DNA of 9,194 nucleotides from Anaerolineales bacterium. Its GTDB lineage: Bacteria > Chloroflexota > Anaerolineae > Epilineales > JAANWY01. The position numbers were made by a program, and so were the translations under genes. Where the stretch lies: NCBI GenBank assembly GCA_018263655.1, contig JAANWY010000212.1:1-9194 (forward strand). The letters are read 5' to 3'. Positions 5,957 to 9,194 of the stretch are shown here, one piece after another. The notes beneath the pieces are model-generated. The model ran no database searches. It was not told the DNA's origin and saw only the letters and a program-made list of their open reading frames with translations. Within the stretch, counting starts at the first letter, position 1; each line of letters starts with the position of its first letter.

Positions 5957-6737
5957 GAGTATCTACCTCCTGCGAAGTACTGCACACTTCGTACGACGAC
6001 ATTGGCTGGCGCGCTGACCTGGCAACAGTGGTGCCTACCTCGTCCCCCATGACGGCTTGTTCCAGCACACCAGGTTCCCATAGGTTGAGGACGGTGATGG
6101 GCATTTGATTATCCATGCACAAAGTGAGTGCGGTGCTATCCATCACACCAACGCGCAGATTTAGGGCATCGATGTAGCTAAGATGGGTGAAGCGCTCAGC
6201 GTCTGGGTGGGTCTCCGGATCTTGCGCGTACACGGCATCCACCTTCGTGGCCTTGATCAAGATGGCGGCTCCGATTTCCATAGCCCGCAGCGCCGCTGCT
6301 GTGTCAGTCGTGAAGTACGGGTTGCCGGTGCCGGCGCCGAGTATCACAACCCGACCTTTCTCCAAATGGCGAATCGCGCGGAGCCGGATGTAGGGCTCCG
6401 CGACGGCTCGCATTTCGATGGCGGTCTGAACCCGCGTATCGGCGCCGGTACGCTCCAGAGCATCCTTGAGTGCCAGCGCATTCATGACGGTTGCCAGCAT
6501 GCCCATCTGATCTGCTGTGGCGCGGTCCATATCGTGGGCAAGTCCATCCTTGCCGCGCCAGAGGTTGCCGGCGCCCAACACAACGGCAATTTCAACACCC
6601 AGGTTTCTAAGGTTGTTGATCTTGTTGGAGAGGGCTTGGGCCGCATCGGGGTCGATGCCAAAGCCCTCTGGGCCGGCCAGACTTTCACCGCCCAACTTCA
6701 GCATTACGCGTTTGTAGGCCGGTTGGGGCATGTCCAT
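5946..6737 (-). CDS. pyrH: UMP kinase
   Basis: Phosphorylates UMP to UDP with ATP, the bacterial amino-acid-kinase-fold enzyme of pyrimidine nucleotide synthesis. Motifs present include KLGGESLAG near the N-terminus, VLGAGNLWRG (a variant of the usual GGGN), DRATADQMGMLATVMNALAL, GTGNPYFTTDTAAALRAMEI, KATKVDAVY and GDEVGTTV. The core ends at about residue 238, the normal family length. About 25 further residues (ARSARQPMSSYEVCSTSQEVDTHDR) form an unusual polar tail whose coding DNA also holds the frr ribosome binding site. The ATG chosen has AAGG only four bases upstream; an ATG two codons later has better spacing. The gene follows tsf by 10 nt. The function call is firm. Confidence 0.97.
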   Translation of the reverse strand: MDMPQPAYKRVMLKLGGESLAGPEGFGIDPDAAQALSNKINNLRNLGVEIAVVLGAGNLWRGKDGLAHDMDRATADQMGMLATVMNALALKDALERTGADTRVQTAIEMRAVAEPYIRLRAIRHLEKGRVVILGAGTGNPYFTTDTAAALRAMEIGAAILIKATKVDAVYAQDPETHPDAERFTHLSYIDALNLRVGVMDSTALTLCMDNQMPITVLNLWEPGVLEQAVMGDEVGTTVARSARQPMSSYEVCSTSQEVDTHDR

Positions 6738-6747
6738 AAAGCCTTAT

Positions 6748-7362
6748 TCACTCTTCCTCCGCCACTTCACCCAGCTCGTAGCGGGCAAAGCGCCGGAGCA
6801 CGATGTTCTCCTTGAGTTCAGCAACCGCCTCAGTGATGAGCTCTTCCACCGTCTTGTCGTCGTCTTTGATGAACGACTGCTCTAGCAGGACGATGTCAGA
6901 CACGTGTTTGTTCCAACGCCCTTCAACAATCTGATCGACAATGTGTTCGGGCTTTCCACCATCCAAGGCTTGTTGGCGATACGCTGCCAATTCCTGCTCA
7001 CGGACTTCGTCCGGGATGTCGTCACGCGAGACGTAATGAGGCCTCATGGCGACGACCTGCATCGCGAGATTGTGGGCTAGTTCTTGAAATGGCTCTGTTC
7101 GAGCAACGAAGTCGGTCTCACAGTTGATCTCGATGATGGCCCCTATGTTGCCGCCGGCGTGAACGTAGGATTCGACGAGGCCCTCGTTTGCCTCTCGGCC
7201 GGCCTTCTTCTTTGCCACGGCCAGCCCTTTCTGACGCAGCAGCTCTTCTGCTGCGTCGAAGTCACCGTTCGTTTCTTCCAGGGCCTGTTTGCAGTCAAGG
7301 ACGCCGGCGCCGCCATCCAAGCGTTCGCGCAAGTCCTTGACCATCTTGGCAGTAATCTCCAT
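6748..7362 (-). CDS. tsf: Elongation factor Ts, short form
   Basis: Nucleotide exchange factor that removes GDP from EF-Tu during translation. The 204-aa product starts with the UBA-like N-terminal module (MEITAKMVKDLRERLDGGAG, then VLDCKQALEETNGDFDAA). It contains the signature INCETDFVAR (TDFVAR at 83-88), which contacts EF-Tu. The length matches the short EF-Ts of Thermus-like bacteria with one core subdomain, rather than the roughly 280-aa form of E. coli. AGGAGG lies four bases before the ATG. A repeat element of about 131 bp fills the space up to rpsB and stops only a few bases short of this ribosome binding site. It probably depends on transcription from the rpsB promoter. Confidence 0.98.
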   Translation of the reverse strand: MEITAKMVKDLRERLDGGAGVLDCKQALEETNGDFDAAEELLRQKGLAVAKKKAGREANEGLVESYVHAGGNIGAIIEINCETDFVARTEPFQELAHNLAMQVVAMRPHYVSRDDIPDEVREQELAAYRQQALDGGKPEHIVDQIVEGRWNKHVSDIVLLEQSFIKDDDKTVEELITEAVAELKENIVLRRFARYELGEVAEEE

Positions 7363-7376
7363 TCGTCCTCCTCTAA

Positions 7377-7507
7377 TTAACTTGACAATGCTAAATTACC
7401 TGGTGTGCTGGGCGAAGGTCTCCTGACCGAGCCCAATTCGCCTCGGTCAGGAGACCTTCGGCGAGCAAAAAGCTGTTTCTGAACCGAATTTAACATTGTC
7501 AAGTTAA
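7377..7507. mobile_element. MITE-like inverted-repeat element between rpsB and tsf
   Basis: A perfect 14-bp terminal inverted repeat, TTAACTTGACAATG at 7377-7390 and its complement at 7494-7507, extends imperfectly inward for about eight more bases. Inside is a hairpin with perfect 19-bp arms (7413-7431 and 7442-7460) around a 10-nt loop. There is no coding capacity. TTAA at both outer ends could be the target duplication, but this is inference. A divergent copy lies at about 1163-1394. The rpsB TAA stop (7504-7506) falls inside the right terminal repeat. Because the element is transcribed within the operon, it could act as an RNA stem that alters the S2 to EF-Ts ratio or mRNA stability. Confidence 0.65.
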
Positions 7508-8337
7508 GCAATCGCGTGTTCTTCGTCTTCTTCTGCGTCAGGTTCTTCATCTTCCTGTGCGCCGAAGTCGAATTCATCGGGCTCGAAGATGCGCTGGGTG
7601 GTGTCGACTGCGGCGAGTTCTTCTTCTTCCATTTCCTCGGCATAGGCCGACGCGCGCATGAGCCGGCCCTGACCGGCCGCTTGGGCCATCAGGCCAGTGA
7701 TGAGCTTGATGGTGCGGATGGCGTCGTCGTTCGAGGGGATGACGTAGTCGATCCTATCCGGATCAGAGTTCGTATCGACCATTGCAATGATGGGGATTTC
7801 AAGGATGTTGGCCTCTTTGACGGCAATGTCCTCGCGACGAGTGTCCACGACGAAGATCACGTCGGGTAGCTCGCGCATGTCCTTGATGCCACCCAGTCGC
7901 GTGTTCAGCTTTTCCATTTCGCGCTCAAGCTGAAGCACCTCTTTCTTGGGCAGCAGACTGAACTCACCGCGCTCCTGGCGTTGTTCCAACTCCAACAGGT
8001 AGTCAATACGCTGACGGATGGTCTGCCAGTTGGTCATCGTGCCGCCCAGCCACCGGTGAGTGACATAGGGCATGCCACATTCTGTAGCCGCCTGTTTGAC
8101 GATCTCGGCAGCTTGCTTCTTGGTGCCAACAAACATAATAGAGCCGCCCTGGCTGGTGAGTTCCTGGACGGTTTCATAGGCCTCGTTGAGGCCCTCGAGT
8201 GTTTGCCGGAGGTCAATGATGTGGATTCCGTTGCGCTCGGTGAAGATGTAGGAGCGCATCTTTGGATTCCACCGGCGGGTGTGGTGCCCGAAGTGGACGC
8301 CGGCCTCCAGCAACTGTTTCATCGTAACGACAGACAT
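7504..8337 (-). CDS. rpsB: Small ribosomal subunit protein uS2
   Basis: Structural protein of the 30S subunit, needed for S1 association and initiation. The ATG giving MSVVTMKQLLEAGVHFGH aligns with known S2 N-termini; a TTG start 16 codons upstream is rejected for that reason. AAGGAGG is present, but 12 bases upstream, a long spacing. Conserved segments include VHFGHHTRRWNPKM (14-27), FVGTKKQA, THRWLGGTMTNW, PDVIFVVDTRRE and PIIAMVDTNSDPD. The product is 277 aa, longer than the roughly 240 aa of E. coli S2. The excess is an acidic tail (EEMEEEELAAVDTTQRIFEP, then DEFDFGAQEDEEPDAEEDEE), which is probably disordered. The stop codon lies inside the terminal repeat of the neighbouring element, so the last residues may not be ancestral. 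Confidence 0.98.
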   Translation of the reverse strand: MSVVTMKQLLEAGVHFGHHTRRWNPKMRSYIFTERNGIHIIDLRQTLEGLNEAYETVQELTSQGGSIMFVGTKKQAAEIVKQAATECGMPYVTHRWLGGTMTNWQTIRQRIDYLLELEQRQERGEFSLLPKKEVLQLEREMEKLNTRLGGIKDMRELPDVIFVVDTRREDIAVKEANILEIPIIAMVDTNSDPDRIDYVIPSNDDAIRTIKLITGLMAQAAGQGRLMRASAYAEEMEEEELAAVDTTQRIFEPDEFDFGAQEDEEPDAEEDEEHAIA

Positions 8338-8606
8338 AGGTTGTAGGGTCCTCCTTTGTGTGTTTTCGTCGTCCGCTCCCGTCAACCCTCGGGGAACCGC
8401 CGTAGTCGATTAGTCGATTAGTCGATTAGTCGCTTGGTCTGCTCGTCGGATGATTCCATACCGACCCATGCAGCAATATTGACCATGACCAATCGACGAT
8501 CTGCGCAGTCAACGAACCAGACTACTGCTGGCACAACCCCTGTGGTCAGGAAAGCGTGTTTGATGGTAGTCCGTGGGCCCATAGCCCAAGGGGGCCATAA
8601 GCTCAA
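8338..8606 (-). other. Predicted rpsB operon 5' leader, about 270 nt
   Basis: This stretch lies between the predicted promoter and the rpsB ATG. It contains the rpsB ribosome binding site (AAGGAGG at 8350-8356), an octamer array and several small possible stems (for example GGCCC/GGGCC near 8574-8592 and CCAG/CTGG near 8516-8530). A frame of 62 codons (TTG start at 8606, stop in the array) crosses the leader, but I recognise no family and do not call it a gene. A long leader before rpsB would fit autogenous control by S2, known in other bacteria, but I cannot match a known S2 leader fold. Confidence 0.35.
8403..8434 (+). repeat. 8-bp tandem array (TAGTCGAT), four units
   Basis: Three exact TAGTCGAT units are followed by TAGTCGCT. 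The unit is a variant of the TTAGTCGG octamers at 4301-4340. The array lies in the rpsB leader about 65 bases upstream of the ATG. Confidence 0.85.
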
Positions 8607-8788
8607 GTCAAAAGTATATCACAGAGGCACCTTACAGGCAAATGTTCGATCCAGTCGAGGTCGTTCATTTTCGCTTCCAGCATCTCTTGGTTGAACTCTT
8701 CGAACGATACCTGACTGACCACGGCCCAAACCTCTTTGTGGGGGACTGCCCGGACGGGATAGTGGGGATCAATGCCTTGCTCCGGCAA
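8603..8788 (-). pseudogene. Truncated GvpL/GvpF gas vesicle protein remnant
   Basis: The frame reads LPEQGIDPHYPVRAVPHKEV, then WAVVSQVSFEEFNQEMLEAK and MNDLDWIEH. This fits the N-terminal region of GvpL/GvpF proteins, where G-I-x-x-x-x-P-V is followed by AVVS-V, EF, a LEA-N-x-D-L-x-W-x-E helix and then an RAHE motif. Here the frame leaves the pattern after DWIEH and stops within 15 codons (LPVRCLCDILLT), so most of the roughly 230-280 aa protein is missing. An in-frame TAG lies five codons upstream of the TTG and no ATG with a ribosome binding site is seen, so it is broken at both ends. No other gas vesicle gene is visible. LPVR could be a remote piece of the conserved LPxRFG segment joined by an internal deletion; that is speculative. 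Family assignment is from memory of the pattern. Confidence 0.55.
8613..8641 (-). promoter_or_regulatory. Predicted sigma-70-type promoter for the rpsB operon (extended -10)
   Basis: On the minus strand the -10 hexamer TATACT (8613-8618) is preceded by TGA, giving an extended -10 (TGATATACT). A -35-like TTGCCT (8636-8641) sits at the ideal 17-bp spacing. Transcription would start near 8606. It overlaps the end of the gvp-like remnant. It is the best promoter candidate upstream of rpsB and could drive the whole operon. Confidence 0.55.
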
Positions 8789-8898
8789 TCCGTCCTTGCT
8801 CTATTGCCGATCTTGATAGTCAAAACTGACCAAATCCGTCTGTCACTTCGGCCACGCTCAACAAAGTTGAGCCGCTCAGCACAAGGTTTCCTTCTGTC

Positions 8899-8923
8899 CG
8901 TGCGGTTCCTGCGGAACCGCACG
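8899..8923. repeat. Perfect 11-bp hairpin (GTGCGGTTCC/GGAACCGCAC)
   Basis: CGTGCGGTTCC pairs exactly with GGAACCGCACG around a 3-nt loop (TGC). There is no U-tract on either side, so an intrinsic terminator is not supported. It may be a palindromic repeat unit or the relic of an element end. Confidence 0.6.
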
Positions 8924-8937
8924 TAATACCGTCACAA

Positions 8938-8960
8938 CCTGTCTGCGTGCGACGCACAGG
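8938..8960. repeat. Isolated CCTGTCTGCGTGCGAC palindrome copy
   Basis: The first 16 bases are identical to 1207-1222. The unit folds as CCTG/CAGG plus TGCGT/ACGCA with a two-base bulge, so it is a self-complementary dispersed repeat. Confidence 0.6.
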
Positions 8961-9007
8961 CAGCTGGGGTTGCAGCGCCGGCGGTCGTTTCAGACGCTCT
9001 GCTGGGA

Positions 9008-9121
9008 TTAGATGGTTCCTGACAGGACGATGTGAGTGAATGGACGGAGGATTGGAAAGGTTTCAATCCCTCTGCGAGAGTGTTGCAGAATTCGACGATA
9101 GCAACGGCTAGGGGGTAGCAT
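9008..9121 (-). pseudogene. Possible frameshifted transposase N-terminal remnant
   Basis: Two overlapping frames together read MLP, then LAVAIVEFCNTLAEGLKPFQ and SSVHSLT, then HIVLSGTI. The switches would be a one-base change in the CCCCC run just after the ATG (9119-9121) and another near 9035. The composite resembles the start of DDE transposases that open with MLP and a hydrophobic helix followed by L-x-G-x-I/L, but this is pattern memory only. It stops at TAA after SGTI, so nothing downstream survives. The adjacent inverted repeat could be an element end. It may equally be chance sequence. Confidence 0.25.
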
Positions 9122-9123
9122 CC

Positions 9124-9194
9124 CATGGGGGGTGGCCTCGTTATATACGATGAGCGGATTGCCGTCGCAACTCATCGTCAGGAGGCCACCCATG
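9124..9194. repeat. Large imperfect inverted repeat at the right edge
   Basis: GGGTGGCCTC at 9130-9139 pairs exactly with GAGGCCACCC at 9182-9191, and CGATGAG at 9148-9154 pairs with CTCATCG at 9171-9177 around a 16-nt loop. CATG flanks both arms. The minus-strand left part also has a TTGCGA/TATATA promoter-like pair spaced 17 bp. It may be the end or control hairpin of a mobile element that continues outside the window. Confidence 0.6.

Larger units (their letters stand above)
8824..9007. other. Decayed intergenic sequence with small hairpins
   Basis: No gene is supported here. It holds a perfect short hairpin and one copy of the CCTGTCTGCGTGCG palindrome, listed separately. Frames on both strands are short and low-quality. 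Confidence 0.4.

Noticed and set aside
7381..7502. TTGACA -35-like hexamers at both ends of the rpsB-tsf element
   Set aside because: They are part of the terminal inverted repeat, and no convincing -10 follows at 16-18 bp on either strand.
8338..8385. Extended rpsB start at TTG (16 extra codons)
   Set aside because: The extra residues (TGADDENTQRRTLQP) are not S2-like, while the ATG at 8337 matches the family N-terminus and has an upstream AAGGAGG.
8418..8606. 62-codon minus-strand frame in the rpsB leader
   Set aside because: It starts at TTG at the predicted transcription start without a ribosome binding site, ends in the octamer array, and matches no family I recognise.
8899..8923. Strong hairpin as an intrinsic terminator or group II intron piece
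   Set aside because: There is no U-tract on either strand, and the stem lacks the domain V sequence features of group II introns.
9060..9095. CRISPR-repeat-like sequence ending GGGATTGAAAC on the minus strand
   Set aside because: Only one copy is present and no spacer-repeat spacing is seen. The bases also fit a coding-like frame (AEGLKP) in the possible transposase remnant.
8932..9126. 64-codon minus-strand frame starting MGCYPLAVAIVEF as an intact gene
   Set aside because: There is no ribosome binding site and the C-terminal half is low-complexity. Only the first part looks protein-like, so it is better treated as part of a frameshifted remnant.

Overview
This GC-rich chromosomal window carries the core operon rpsB-tsf-pyrH-frr-uppS-cdsA on the minus strand (right to left), followed by a membrane-anchored GAF/helix-turn-helix protein, an acidic protein of unknown function and the start of a membrane sensor cut by the left edge. 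All supportable genes are on the minus strand. The most likely source is a member of Chloroflexota, perhaps Anaerolineae-like. This is inferred from the short EF-Ts (204 aa), the style of the GAF/HTH protein and the intergenic repeat families (GAAGGTCTCCTGACCGAG hairpins, CCTTCGACAGGCTCAGGAC, TTAGTCGG octamers); it is not proven by a marker search.

Layout from right to left, in transcription order. Positions 8824-9194 are decayed sequence with a large inverted repeat, a possible frameshifted transposase N-terminus and small hairpins. Positions 8603-8788 hold a truncated remnant of a GvpL/GvpF (gas vesicle) gene, with a good extended -10 promoter at its end. A leader of about 270 nt containing an octamer array then leads into rpsB. 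A compact inverted-repeat element of about 131 bp fills the rpsB-tsf gap. The genes tsf, pyrH, frr and uppS follow with gaps of 10 nt or less or with overlaps. A composite of octamer arrays and hairpins separates uppS from cdsA. The GAF/HTH gene starts one base after the cdsA stop. Positions 1150-1540 are packed with nested repeats, including a second, divergent copy of the rpsB-tsf element. The acidic 170-aa protein and the partial CHASE3-like sensor complete the window.

The operon couples translation (S2, EF-Ts, ribosome recycling factor) with UMP phosphorylation and the first lipid steps of envelope synthesis (undecaprenyl diphosphate, CDP-diacylglycerol). The GAF/HTH membrane protein, coupled to cdsA, could link membrane state to gene control. 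The clearest unusual signal is the density of repeats. They occupy most non-coding spacers, contribute the stop codons of rpsB and uppS, and may add about 40 residues to the UppS N-terminus.
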